Below are positions 28,472 to 36,440 of a DNA stretch of 64,000 bases, in pieces; the stretch's first letter is position 1; every line of letters starts with the position of its first letter. The stretch is taken from the NCBI RefSeq assembly GCF_036116635.1, contig NZ_CP107995.1, forward strand, positions 2,170,001 to 2,234,000, read 5' to 3'. Source of the stretch: Amycolatopsis sp. NBC_00345. GTDB taxonomy: Bacteria > Actinomycetota > Actinomycetes > Mycobacteriales > Pseudonocardiaceae. The notes beneath the pieces were generated by a model that ran no database searches, was not told where the DNA came from, and saw only the letters and a program-made list of their open reading frames with translations. A program made the position numbers and the translations under genes.

Positions 28472-28710
28472 GAAAAGGATCGAGGAATAGCGGATCCATC
28501 TCCGCCGGGTACGAACGAGCGCTCGACAACCTGACCGGAGAGGTACGGGCAATCCGCTGAAGGCAGGCTCGCTTTGAGGATGACCTTGCGTCCGAGTTCC
28601 ACGATGCCGTCCGCCTCGCGGTAATAAGGGTTCCATTCGGGGTAGCTGCCGCCGCACTTGACCGCCGGGGCAACCGCGAGGGCACAAGTTCTGCCCCTGA
28701 GGCCCGTCAA
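28408..28710 (-). CDS. Possible small gene or remnant in the gap after the eCIS operon
   Basis: A 100-codon minus-strand frame has a protein-like core (CGGSYPEWNPYYREADGIVE, LGRKVILKASLPSADCPYLS) but a poor start and no clear ribosome-binding site. Its last 21 codons overlap the 3' end of the convergent zinc-ribbon gene, where the reading looks like shadow. It may be the middle of a lost gene for a small cysteine-containing secreted protein. Nothing else is apparent in 28472-28775, which must also hold the promoter of the next gene. Confidence 0.3.
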   Translation of the reverse strand: MTGLRGRTCALAVAPAVKCGGSYPEWNPYYREADGIVELGRKVILKASLPSADCPYLSGQVVERSFVPGGDGSAIPRSFSHLRAKNSSSLIATVCGSVPL

Positions 28711-28775
28711 TCCTGGACCGGGAAACTGGCTGGGCCCGCGCTGACCGCGCCGCCCCGGCCGGGCACGCTGAACCC

Positions 28776-30041
28776 ATGGCAGTGAGCGCGACTCTGCGTA
28801 CGACCGAAGTCGAGGTCGCTCCCGGTGCGGCCGCCCGGTGTCATGTGCTGGTGCGCAACAACTCGGCGGTGGTGGACCAGTTCGGGTTCGACGTGCGCGG
28901 GGACGTGGGGGACTGGACCCGGATCAAGCCCGAGCACGCCAACCTCATGCCACAGCAGGAAGTCAGTGTCGAGCTGACCTTCGTGCCGCCGCGTTCCCCG
29001 GACGTGCTCGCCGGTGAGCACCCGTTCGCCCTGATGGTCTCCTCCCGGGAGGACCCGGCCGGTTCCGTCGTGCAAGAGGGCACGGTCACCGTCTCGCCGT
29101 TCACCGAGCACGATGCCGAAATCGTGCCGGTGACCTCGACCGGCCGTCGGGCGGGCCGGCACACCGTGGCCGTGGACAATCTGGGGAACCAGCCGCACCC
29201 GGTCGAGATCAGCGCCGCCGACCCGGACGCGAAGCTGACTTTCCGGCTGCGTCCCGCCAACCCGGTGCTGGAGCCCGGCACCGCCAATTTCGTGCGCATC
29301 GTCGCCCGGCCGAGGAAGTACTTCTGGAAGGGGAAGAACCGGCGGCTTCCGTTCACCGTCCGGCTGCACTCGCCGGATGCGGACCCGATCGAGATCGCCG
29401 CTGCCTTCGAGCAGGGCCCGCTGATCCCGCGCCGGTTCTTCTGGCTCTTCCCGCTGTTGTTCGCGCTGTTGCTGCTTCTGGTGCTGATAGCGACGACGTT
29501 GCTGCGGCAACGGCCCGTCTCGGTCGCGGGCCCTTCACCGTCGGCCGCGTCCGCGACTTCCGCCACGTCCGCATCGTCTTCGCCCGCCAGTACGTCGAGC
29601 CCGCCTTCCACGCCGAGCAGCTCGGCGTCGGCCCCGCCGACCTCCGCCGCCGGTGCCAACGACCAGCCCGCCGGATCCGGATCCGGCACCTCGACGTCGG
29701 CCACGTTCACCGTCGGCGCCGAGGCCTACCCCAACGTCGGCGGCGGCCCGCAGCTCTTCTCCTACGTCGTGCCACCCGGCCCGAGTTATGCGATCACCTC
29801 GGTGGTGCTGCGCAACCCGGCTGCGGACACCGGGCAGGTCCAGATCCGGCACGACGACACGGTCGTGGGGACGTTCAGCCTGGCGCAGGTGAACCAGGAC
29901 GCCCGGGGCCAGCTGACCTTCCGGCCGCAGCCTCCGCCGGTGGTCGCGCCGGGCGAGCGCGTCACCCTGGCCGTCTCGTGCACCAACACCCGGGATCCGT
30001 GCACGCCGAGCGGGGTCTTCACGGCGACCCTGGTGCCTTGA
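28776..30041 (+). CDS. Single-pass membrane protein with Ig-like domains, eCIS-associated
   Basis: A 421-residue protein with two N-terminal beta-sandwich domains (LRTTEVEVAPGAAARCHVLV, VSVELTFVPPRSPDVLAGEH; then HTVAVDNLGNQPHPVEISAA, FVRIVARPRKYFWKGKNRRL). One membrane helix lies at about residues 226-248 (FWLFPLLFALLLLLVLIATT). A Ser/Thr/Pro spacer and a C-terminal domain follow (YVVPPGPSYAITSVVLRNPA, ERVTLAVSCTNTRDPC). There is no signal peptide, so the N-terminal half is probably cytoplasmic and the tail outside. Similar proteins are found in actinobacterial eCIS loci without known function. A membrane docking role is inference. Confidence 0.7.
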   Translation: MAVSATLRTTEVEVAPGAAARCHVLVRNNSAVVDQFGFDVRGDVGDWTRIKPEHANLMPQQEVSVELTFVPPRSPDVLAGEHPFALMVSSREDPAGSVVQEGTVTVSPFTEHDAEIVPVTSTGRRAGRHTVAVDNLGNQPHPVEISAADPDAKLTFRLRPANPVLEPGTANFVRIVARPRKYFWKGKNRRLPFTVRLHSPDADPIEIAAAFEQGPLIPRRFFWLFPLLFALLLLLVLIATTLLRQRPVSVAGPSPSAASATSATSASSSPASTSSPPSTPSSSASAPPTSAAGANDQPAGSGSGTSTSATFTVGAEAYPNVGGGPQLFSYVVPPGPSYAITSVVLRNPAADTGQVQIRHDDTVVGTFSLAQVNQDARGQLTFRPQPPPVVAPGERVTLAVSCTNTRDPCTPSGVFTATLVP

Positions 30042-30113
30042 CCGATCCGCTGGTGGCTTCCGCCCCGCCGGTTCGCGGTGCTGCTCAACGGGCGGGACTG
30101 CCAGGATGGCGCG

Positions 30114-30660
30114 ATGACCACCGTGCCGCCGCCCTCCGTCCGGTACCGGCACGGGTGCGCGGCCGCCGGGATCGATCCCGGGTCGCCGGCGCGGCGGATC
30201 GTGAGCCATTCGAACGACGTGTGGTCCATCGACGATCCGCGGCTGGGCGCGGTGGTGCTGCGGGTGTCGTGGCGCGGCGACGTCGCCAGGCTCGGCCGCG
30301 AGGTCGCGGTGGCGGGGTCGATGCCGGTGACGGTCCGGTACCCGGAGGTGCTCGAACGCTTGTACGCCCCGCTCGAGCGCCGCGGCCGACCTGCTCGGCG
30401 AGCTGGCGCCGGTGGCGGGACTGGTGGACGATCCGGCCGCGCACGGTCTGGTCCACGGCGACCTGCAGTTGCGCAACCTGTGGTGGTCGGACCCGGGAAC
30501 GGTCACGGTGCTGGACCTGGAATGGGTGCGGTTCGGGCCGCCGTTGCTCGACCTGCAGCGGTTGTGCGACGAGGCTGACACGGATGCGCTCACCGGCGCC
30601 GACACTCACCGGGATGTGGTGCGGTGGCTCGAACTGGGCCGCCCTGCCCTGACCTGCGGT
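30114..30660 (+). pseudogene. Collapsed phosphotransferase (APH-family) gene
   Basis: An intact-looking start (ATG at 30114) encodes about 85 residues of an N-terminal kinase lobe (RRIVSHSNDVWSIDDP, AVVLRVSWRGDVARLGREVA). Near 30370-30390 the coding sense moves to another frame, which carries the catalytic core: GLVHGDLQLRNLWW with catalytic Asp and Asn, and VLDLEWVRFGPPLLDLQRL for metal binding. About 70-90 residues expected between the lobes are missing, and the C-terminus runs into non-coding sequence after about 30660. The gene has an internal deletion plus frameshift and cannot give an active aminoglycoside/choline-type kinase. Confidence 0.7.
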
Positions 30661-30820
30661 CGAACTCCGTGCGAAAGGCGCCATCAGGGCCGGCAGCACT
30701 ACCAGAATGCTGGCTCGAATGAGCCTAATTTATCCTTAAGTTTCCCGCCATCGTCCCCGTGCCGCCGTACTGTGGAGAAACGAGTTCGCAGGGTGGAATG
30801 GTCAAGCGTGAGGGGGAATC

Positions 30821-31015
30821 ATGCTGGAGGCATTTGTCATTCTCGGTGGAATCGTCATCGTCCTGCTCGTGGTGGGGCTGATCGTGGGCTCGAAGGACGT
30901 CGGCCGCAGGGGGCAGCCGATCGCCGGGGGCAACGGTCTTGGCCAGGCCGGGCGGGACAAGACCGACCCGCGTCGGGAGGCCGGGTACCTGTTTTTCAGC
31001 CAGCCGTGGAGCTGA
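30821..31015 (+). CDS. Small single-pass membrane protein
   Basis: A 64-residue protein: an N-terminal helix (MLEAFVILGGIVIVLLVVGL) followed by a basic, glycine-rich tail (SKDVGRRGQPIAGGNGLGQ) ending FFSQPWS. An aggggga sequence precedes the ATG at good distance. Family not recognised. It stands alone upstream of a strong hairpin. Confidence 0.55.
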   Translation: MLEAFVILGGIVIVLLVVGLIVGSKDVGRRGQPIAGGNGLGQAGRDKTDPRREAGYLFFSQPWS

Positions 31016-31074
31016 CGGCGTAATTCGGGCTCGATCCGCATTGATCCGGATTGATCCGTCGCGGTGCGGAGTAC

Positions 31075-31105
31075 CTCGGGTATCGGGATCGGCCCGATAC
31101 CCGAG
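31075..31105. terminator. Perfect 13-bp hairpin between convergent genes
   Basis: CTCGGGTATCGGG, a 5-nt loop, then CCCGATACCCGAG. It sits between the convergent genes ending at 31015 and 31170 and has no T-run, so it is probably a bidirectional GC-rich terminator. Just upstream, ttgatccg occurs three times at about 10-bp spacing (31030-31060). Confidence 0.6.
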
Positions 31106-31169
31106 ATGGTCACCGAACTCGGCACGGCCGGAATGGTGCGGCCGTAACCGGGCGTTCTGGGTCAGGTGT

Positions 31170-31931
31170 CTAGCCGATGCAGCCGGGGACGGGGGAGGGG
31201 CTGCCGGTGCAGTTGGTCGCGACGTTGGCCGTGACCGTGGAGGTGTTCATCGTCGCCGAGCCTGCGACGTAGTAGATCCCGCCCGGATTCACGGTGGCCG
31301 TGTTGGTGTTGACCACGCTGCTGGTGAGGGTGAGCGTCCCGTTGACGCTGGCGATACCGGCGGCCTGGCCTGCGGTGTTGGCCTTGACCGTGCTGCTGGT
31401 GAAGGTCGCCGCGGCCGGTGTGCCGGTGCTGTAGATGCCGCCGCCGATGCCGTCTGCGGCGTTGCCGGTGAGTGTGCTGCCGGTGAGGGTCACCGCGCCG
31501 AAGTTGAGGATGCCGCCGCCGTTGTTCTGGCCCGTGGTGGCCGCGTGGCCGCCGCTGAGGGTGACGGCTTTGAGGGTGATGCCGCCGGCGGGGGCGGTCT
31601 GGGCGATGCGGAACGCGGCCGCCGTCGCGGCGCGGGTGATGGTGTTCGCGTTGCCTTCAAAGGTGATCGGTGTGGTGACGATCGGCAGGCCGGACGGGCC
31701 GTGCACGCCGTCGTTGCCATGGCTGGTGGTGAGGGTGTAGACGCAACCCGGGGTCAGCGTCACTGTCCCACCGCCGGCGGCATTGGCCGCGGTGACCGCG
31801 GTGACGAGTGCCGTTTCGCTGCAGGCAACGGACGCGGGCTGGGCCTGCGCCGCCACGGGAAGCAGGACACCGGCGCCGGCGGCCAGAACGGCCGCGCCGC
31901 CGAGGGTGAGCATGGTGCGGTTGTGCCGCAT
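31170..31931 (-). CDS. Secreted right-handed beta-helix protein
   Basis: A 253-residue exported protein. The signal peptide is MRHNRTMLTLGGAAVLAAGA with an AQA cleavage site. The mature part starts CSETALVTAVTAANAAGGGT, a common opening of polymorphic outer-membrane/pectate-lyase-like beta-helix proteins, and continues with strand repeats (ITLKAVTLSGGHAATTG, VTLTGSTLTGNAADGIGGGI, TFTSSTVKANTAG, LTLTSSVVNTNTA). It is short for the family and ends in a Cys-containing PGCIG. No catalytic residues are evident; surface or matrix role possible. Confidence 0.75.
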   Translation of the reverse strand: MRHNRTMLTLGGAAVLAAGAGVLLPVAAQAQPASVACSETALVTAVTAANAAGGGTVTLTPGCVYTLTTSHGNDGVHGPSGLPIVTTPITFEGNANTITRAATAAAFRIAQTAPAGGITLKAVTLSGGHAATTGQNNGGGILNFGAVTLTGSTLTGNAADGIGGGIYSTGTPAAATFTSSTVKANTAGQAAGIASVNGTLTLTSSVVNTNTATVNPGGIYYVAGSATMNTSTVTANVATNCTGSPSPVPGCIG

Positions 31932-32060
31932 GAGAACTTTCCTGGAACTGAGGCCGATGGTGGAGGAGCAAGAAGCTCAAACGTCCCCGCAGGAGCGGGC
32001 ACCGGCGGCCGAGATACAACCACGTTGAATGTTACGCCGGTTTTGGGGAAATAGATAGCC

Positions 32061-32096
32061 CGCCATATAATCTGCGAAAATGTAGATTATATGGCG
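32061..32096. promoter_or_regulatory. AT-rich perfect inverted repeat (13-bp arms)
   Basis: CGCCATATAATCT, 10-nt loop, AGATTATATGGCG, in an unusually AT-rich stretch between the hydrolase 3' end and the beta-helix gene start, both on the minus strand. It could be a terminator for the hydrolase or an operator for the secreted protein; there is no T-run. Confidence 0.5.
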
Positions 32097-32199
32097 AGCG
32101 CGATTATCTGGAAAACGGGCCGCGTCCGGTTGAAATGTCGCCATCTTCCACGGATATCTGGCTTGGCTTGAAGGGCAGGGCTTGCCCCGCCGCCGGGGA

Positions 32200-33048
32200 T
32201 CAGCCGAGAAAAGTGTTGACCTCGGTGGCGAACTCGGCCGGATACTGGAACAGGAAACCGTGTCCGGAGTCCGGGTAGATCTTCACCGTGGCGTGGGGGA
32301 GGTGCTTGCCGAGCAGTTCCGTGTTTTTGGTCGGCACCATGACATCGTCGTCGCCGTTGGCGACCAGGACTGGCTGCTTGATGGCGGCCAGCCGGTTCAA
32401 GCGCGTGGGATCCGGCACACCCCACTTGGTGATGGCGTCCAGCTCCGCGTCGCGAGCGCGAAGGTCCACCGGTGCGTCGCGGTCCTCTTGGCGGGTGAAG
32501 ATCCGCTGGATGAATTCCCAGCCTTTCGCCGTACTGGCCTCGATGGGCGGGAAGAAGAGCGACACCAGGTCGTCGCCGCTGGGCTCGTCGACCGTGGCCG
32601 CGGCGGAGACCGGCGGGGTGAATCCGTGCATGTCCTCGCCGCCCTGGGGGCCGGTGCCGGCCAGGACGAGCCGCCGCACGAGCTGGGGCCGGATCAGCGT
32701 GACCTCTTGGGCGACGAACCCGCCCAGCGAGAAGCCGAGCAGATCGATGCGGCGCAAGCCCAACGCGTCGGTGAACGCGAGGATGTCCTGTGCGCTGGCG
32801 GTGACGTCGGCGCGCGGACGGCCGTTCGATCCGCCGACACCCGCGTAGTCGACCAGGATCACTTCCCGCTGTTCGGCGATCGCGTCGACCAGGCTGGGGT
32901 CCCAGTTGTCGAGGTTGCCCCGGAAATGCTGAAGGAACAGCAGGGGCACGGCGTCCGTGGTGGCGTTGCCGAAGCGGCGGTAGGCGTAGCGGATGCCGTC
33001 GGCCGCGTCGACGGAGAGGTTGGGCGCGGTGAGCTGGCTCGTGGTCAC
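32200..33048 (-). CDS. Alpha/beta hydrolase
   Basis: A 282-residue alpha/beta hydrolase; GTG at 33048 chosen because agagga precedes it and the family start (LTAPNLSVDAADGIRYAYRR) follows. Motifs: oxyanion region FLQHFRGNLDNWDP, nucleophile elbow LLGFSLGGFVAQE (Ser in GFSLG), acid region VLVANGDDDVMVP and catalytic His in DSGHGFLFQY. These are typical of the chloroperoxidase/ester hydrolase group; substrate unknown. It is divergent from a TetR gene with a palindromic operator between them, so it is probably induced when the TetR ligand appears. Confidence 0.85.
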   Translation of the reverse strand: MTTSQLTAPNLSVDAADGIRYAYRRFGNATTDAVPLLFLQHFRGNLDNWDPSLVDAIAEQREVILVDYAGVGGSNGRPRADVTASAQDILAFTDALGLRRIDLLGFSLGGFVAQEVTLIRPQLVRRLVLAGTGPQGGEDMHGFTPPVSAAATVDEPSGDDLVSLFFPPIEASTAKGWEFIQRIFTRQEDRDAPVDLRARDAELDAITKWGVPDPTRLNRLAAIKQPVLVANGDDDVMVPTKNTELLGKHLPHATVKIYPDSGHGFLFQYPAEFATEVNTFLG

Positions 33049-33110
33049 GATGAACTCCTCTGATAGATGATGGCCATACTCTATGTCGCCCTGGCCGGAT
33101 ATGGCAAGCG

Positions 33111-33132
33111 ATAGATGTCGACCTTCATCTAT
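33111..33132. promoter_or_regulatory. Palindromic operator between hydrolase and TetR genes
   Basis: ATAGATG, 8-nt spacer, CATCTAT, 27 nt before the TetR start. A partial copy (gatagatga) lies at 33062-33070 close to the hydrolase start. Typical TetR-family operator layout for mutual control of divergent genes. Confidence 0.7.
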
Positions 33133-33158
33133 ACTTGAGGGGATCGAGAGGAGCTGTC

Positions 33159-33731
33159 GTGGGACGAGCATCGCGAGCGGACGCGGCCAAGCATCGCGAC
33201 GAGGTGGTCGAGGCGGCGTCGCACCTGTTCCGGGAACGGGGCATCGCCGCGGTGAGCGTGCCCGAGCTGATGGCCGCGGCCGGGCTGACGCACGGCGGCT
33301 TCTACCGGCATTTCGAGTCGAAGGACGCGCTGGCGGCCACCGCCGTCACGGCGGCCTTCGACGGCCGGAGCGCACAGATCGAGCAGGTCGCCGCCGACCA
33401 CGAGGACGACCCCGCGGCCGCGCGCCGGATCTTCCTGGACGACTACCTCAGCGTGGCGCATCGCGACAGCGCGGGGGACGGCTGCCCCAACGCCGGTCTG
33501 GCAACGGAGGTCGCGCGCTTGCCTGAGGACAGCGAAATCCGCACCGCCTACACCGACGGCCTGCACCGGATGGCGTCCGCGATCGGCAAGGTCGGCACAG
33601 GCGACGAAGGGGAGGCTCTGGTCGAGCTCTCGACCCTGGTCGGCGCGATGGTGCTGGCGCGGGCCGCGGCCGGAGACGAGATTTCCGAACGGATTCTGCG
33701 CGAGGTGCGCGACAGCCTCGACCGACGCTGA
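33159..33731 (+). CDS. TetR/AcrR-family repressor
   Basis: A 190-residue TetR regulator. GTG start at 33159 with gagaggag upstream. HTH: AASHLFRERGIAAVSVPELM with GLTHGGFYRHFESKDALAA. The ligand domain contains GCPNAGLATEVARLPED, seen in the group of TetR proteins with TetR_C_16-like/YxaF ends. It probably represses itself and the divergent hydrolase through the palindrome at 33111. Confidence 0.88.
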   Translation: MGRASRADAAKHRDEVVEAASHLFRERGIAAVSVPELMAAAGLTHGGFYRHFESKDALAATAVTAAFDGRSAQIEQVAADHEDDPAAARRIFLDDYLSVAHRDSAGDGCPNAGLATEVARLPEDSEIRTAYTDGLHRMASAIGKVGTGDEGEALVELSTLVGAMVLARAAAGDEISERILREVRDSLDRR

Positions 33732-33801
33732 CCGGGAATCGGGGACCAGATCGGCGGAACCCGTCGACGAAGTCGGTACGTCGCCGGGCCCGCCGATTCC
33801 G

Positions 33802-34575
33802 TCAGAAGCCGGGGAACACCCGGCGCAAGTCGTCGAGGGTGACGTTGCCTTCGACGGTGACGCCGTTGTCGTACGGTGCCTTGAGCCGGCCGCTGACCAG
33901 CCGGACGAAGGCTTCCGCCGGGCCGTTGAACGTCGCGGAAGGCGACTCGAGGTCGCTCACCACGGTGACCGCGTCGTCGATCACCAGGCCGGCGCCGGGG
34001 ACCGCGACGGACACCGGGTTCGCGAGCTCGGCCGGCTTCGCCAGGAAGCTCAGCATGAAGCCCACGGGACCGGTCAGGAGGTCGACGAGCACCGCGGCCG
34101 AGTCGGCGTTCACCCCGGCGTTCGGGTCGAGGGCCACGCGCACGTCCCACGAGTGGTTGGCCACCTCGCTGAGCCGCATGCCCAGGGCGGTCACGAGCGG
34201 GACCGGCTCCGGCAGGAAGCCGAGGTCGACGGTCAGCGACGAGCGCTGCTCGGGCGTGAGGGCCTCGACCGTTTCGAGCCAGCGGCCGTTGTACTCCAGG
34301 AAGTTCTCGGCCTGCGCGCGCGGTGCGGACGCGTCCCAGCGGGCCCAGATCGTCTGGTTGTCTTCGGCCGCCACGGTCTCTCCGGCGGCCCGCGCGATGG
34401 GCGCGCGGCCGATCTCCGCGCCGCTGCCGAGGTGGGAAAGGGCCTGGGCGACGGTCCAGTCCGCGGCGCCGCTGGTGGTGGCCAGCTGGTCGTCGGTGAG
34501 GGTGCGGACGAGGTCGGCGAGCGCGGCGTGCTCGGAGCGGAGGACGGTGATCGTGCGGTCCACGAGTTGACTCAT
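33802..34575 (-). CDS. Maleylpyruvate isomerase-family, mycothiol-dependent enzyme
   Basis: A 257-residue DinB/mycothiol-fold protein. N-terminal helix bundle: LRSEHAALADLVRTLTDDQL, TSGAADWTVAQALSHLGSGA with a conserved metal-binding His, and LGMRLSEVANHSWDVRVALD with the second His set. The C-terminal part resembles a sterol-carrier-like domain (NVTLDDLRRVFPGF). Such proteins use mycothiol, the actinobacterial thiol, in isomerisation or detoxification. No operon partner; a truncated TetR remnant lies just upstream. Confidence 0.8.
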   Translation of the reverse strand: MSQLVDRTITVLRSEHAALADLVRTLTDDQLATTSGAADWTVAQALSHLGSGAEIGRAPIARAAGETVAAEDNQTIWARWDASAPRAQAENFLEYNGRWLETVEALTPEQRSSLTVDLGFLPEPVPLVTALGMRLSEVANHSWDVRVALDPNAGVNADSAAVLVDLLTGPVGFMLSFLAKPAELANPVSVAVPGAGLVIDDAVTVVSDLESPSATFNGPAEAFVRLVSGRLKAPYDNGVTVEGNVTLDDLRRVFPGF

Positions 34576-34648
34576 GCCACGCTCAACTCCCGAATGGACG
34601 CGTGTGTTCCGCCGGCATCAGGCATCGGGGTTTCGCACCCGTGTGGGT

Positions 34649-34810
34649 TCACGTGCTGAGGCTGGTCACGAGCACCTTGGTCAATCGGGTGAGGTAGGTG
34701 TCGTCCACCTGGCCGGCGGATCGCCGATCTGCGCGACGATCAAGCATGGCCGGTTTGGACGGCCAGCGGCGGTACACGGCCGCCTTGCCGGCCCCGGCCC
34801 GCGCTATCTG
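34649..34810 (-). pseudogene. TetR-family remnant (recognition helix plus tail)
   Basis: Minus-strand frame reads RAGAGKAAVYRRWPSKPAML, the recognition-helix signature of TetR proteins, then jumps directly to a C-terminal end (DDTYLTRLTKVLVTSLST and stop at 34649). About 120 residues of ligand domain and the N-terminus are gone. Its left end abuts the WYL gene. Confidence 0.6.
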
Positions 34811-35793
34811 GTCCCCGCGGCGCGGCCGGCGCGACGGGACAGCTCGGCGAACGCCGCACGCAGCTCCGGCGGGTCGACCACCTCGATCTCGGTGTCGAAG
34901 CGGGCCAGTGCCGCGGCGAGGGCGGCCCAGGACCAGGACCCCGACGTCAGCTTGGTCCGGGCAGTGCCGAGTTCCTCGACGACACCGTCACCGGCGAACG
35001 GCGCCACCTCCGTCACGGGCAGGTCGAGGATCACCTCGCCGCGGCAGGGCCAGGCGTCCGCGCTTTCGGAGCCCTTGAACCGGGCCGACAGGAAGGCGGC
35101 CACGTCGCCACCCGGCACCTCACGGGGAACGAACCGTGGTCCGGCCGGGACGCGCGGGGTCATCCGGTCGGCACGGTAGGTCCGCCAGTCGTCGCGGTCG
35201 GGGTCCCAGCCGACGAGGTACCAGCGCCCGGCCCGCACCACGAGGTGGTGGGGCTGCACCCGGCGGGGCGGGCGCGGCTCGGCGTCCTCACCACGTCCCG
35301 GCGAGCGGTAGTCGAACCGCAGTTCCTCCGCGGCGCGGACGGCGGCGCTCAGTGTGAGCAGGACGCCGGTGTCGACTTGGGGACCGGCGCCGTGCTCGGC
35401 CGCGCTGATCTCCAGCGCGTCGACGCGCTGCCGCAACCGTGACGGCAACACCTGCCGCACCGTGGCCAGTGCCCGCGCGGCCGCCTCCTCGATGCCCGCG
35501 CCCGTCCCGACGGCGATCCGCAGCGCCACCGCGAGCGCGACCGCCTGCTCCTCGTCGAACAGCAACGGCGGCATCTGACTGCCCGCTTCGAGCCGGTAGC
35601 CGCCGTCGGGGCCCTTGACCGCCTGGACCGGGTAACCCAGCTCGCGCAACCGGTCGACGTCGCGGCGCACCGTCCGCTCGCTGACGCCCAGCCGCTCGGC
35701 GAGCAGGCCGCCCGGCCAGTCACGGCGGGCCTGCAGCATGGACAGCAGTGACAGCAGCCGGCTGGAGGTCGTCGTGGAGGAGGCGATCGGCAT
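34804..35793 (-). CDS. WYL-domain transcriptional regulator (DeoR-type HTH)
   Basis: A 329-residue regulator. The N-terminal HTH has RLLSLLSMLQARRDWPGGLL and RLGVSERTVRRDVDRLRELG, then GPDGGYRLEAGSQMPPLLFD. The central WYL domain shows LRFDYRSPGR, VQPHHLVVRAGRWYLVGWDP and WRTYRADRM. The ATG at 35793 lies just inside an extended frame. It is divergent from the VOC protein gene, the usual layout for a local regulator of that gene and the aldo/keto reductase. Confidence 0.88.
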   Translation of the reverse strand: MPIASSTTTSSRLLSLLSMLQARRDWPGGLLAERLGVSERTVRRDVDRLRELGYPVQAVKGPDGGYRLEAGSQMPPLLFDEEQAVALAVALRIAVGTGAGIEEAAARALATVRQVLPSRLRQRVDALEISAAEHGAGPQVDTGVLLTLSAAVRAAEELRFDYRSPGRGEDAEPRPPRRVQPHHLVVRAGRWYLVGWDPDRDDWRTYRADRMTPRVPAGPRFVPREVPGGDVAAFLSARFKGSESADAWPCRGEVILDLPVTEVAPFAGDGVVEELGTARTKLTSGSWSWAALAAALARFDTEIEVVDPPELRAAFAELSRRAGRAAGTR

Positions 35794-35906
35794 GTTTTCA
35801 CCATGCCACAAGTAGCGGACGTTCTCTGACCGGTACTGCTGACATCGTCGTCCTTGTCGCCGGAAGCCTCCGGCATCAGGAACCACTCGTGAAGGACCGG
35901 AACACC

Positions 35907-36374
35907 ATGTCGCTCAACGCTGTCGCGCACCTGAACTTCCACGGCCAGGCCCGCGAAGCCCTGGAGTTCTACCAGTCGGTGTTCGGCGGGCAGCCCACTG
36001 TCGCCACCTACGCCGACTTCGGGATGCCCGCCGAACTGCCCGGCGCCACGAACGTCGTGTTCGGCCAGGTCGTCGCCGAGAACGGCTTCCGGGTCATGGC
36101 CTACGACGTGCCCGGCGAGCACACGCCGGCGGCCCCGGGCGTGCCCAGCACGCGTCGCGAAAACGGCACCACGATCACCGAGGAGCGGTTCTTTCTGTCC
36201 GTCAGCGGCGAGAACGTCGAGGAGGTCACCCCGGTGTGGGAGGGCCTGGCCGAGGGCGCGACCGTGATCGAACCGTTCGGCCCCGCCCAGTGGGCGCCCG
36301 CCTTCGGGATGCTGGCCGACCGGTTCGGCGTCACCTGGATCGTCAACGTGCCGGCCGCGTACACCCAGGCCTGA
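35907..36374 (+). CDS. VOC-family (PhnB/glyoxalase-like) protein
   Basis: A 155-residue PhnB-like protein: VAHLNFHGQAREALEFYQSV, FGGQPTVATYADFG, VVFGQVVAENGFRVMAYDV, VTPVWEGLAEGATVIEPFG and FGMLADRFGVTWIVNVPA. ATG at 35907 has gaagga about 10 nt upstream; GTG at 35889 is an alternative. Members are dimeric betaalpha-beta metal-binding proteins, often of unknown substrate or conferring resistance. Divergent from the WYL regulator and 66 nt upstream of the aldo/keto reductase. Confidence 0.85.
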   Translation: MSLNAVAHLNFHGQAREALEFYQSVFGGQPTVATYADFGMPAELPGATNVVFGQVVAENGFRVMAYDVPGEHTPAAPGVPSTRRENGTTITEERFFLSVSGENVEEVTPVWEGLAEGATVIEPFGPAQWAPAFGMLADRFGVTWIVNVPAAYTQA

Positions 36375-36440
36375 CCAATCCCGGCGAGGGGTGCGGCCGC
36401 TCCCCGGCCGCACCCCTCCACCCCCCACAGGAGAAACCCC

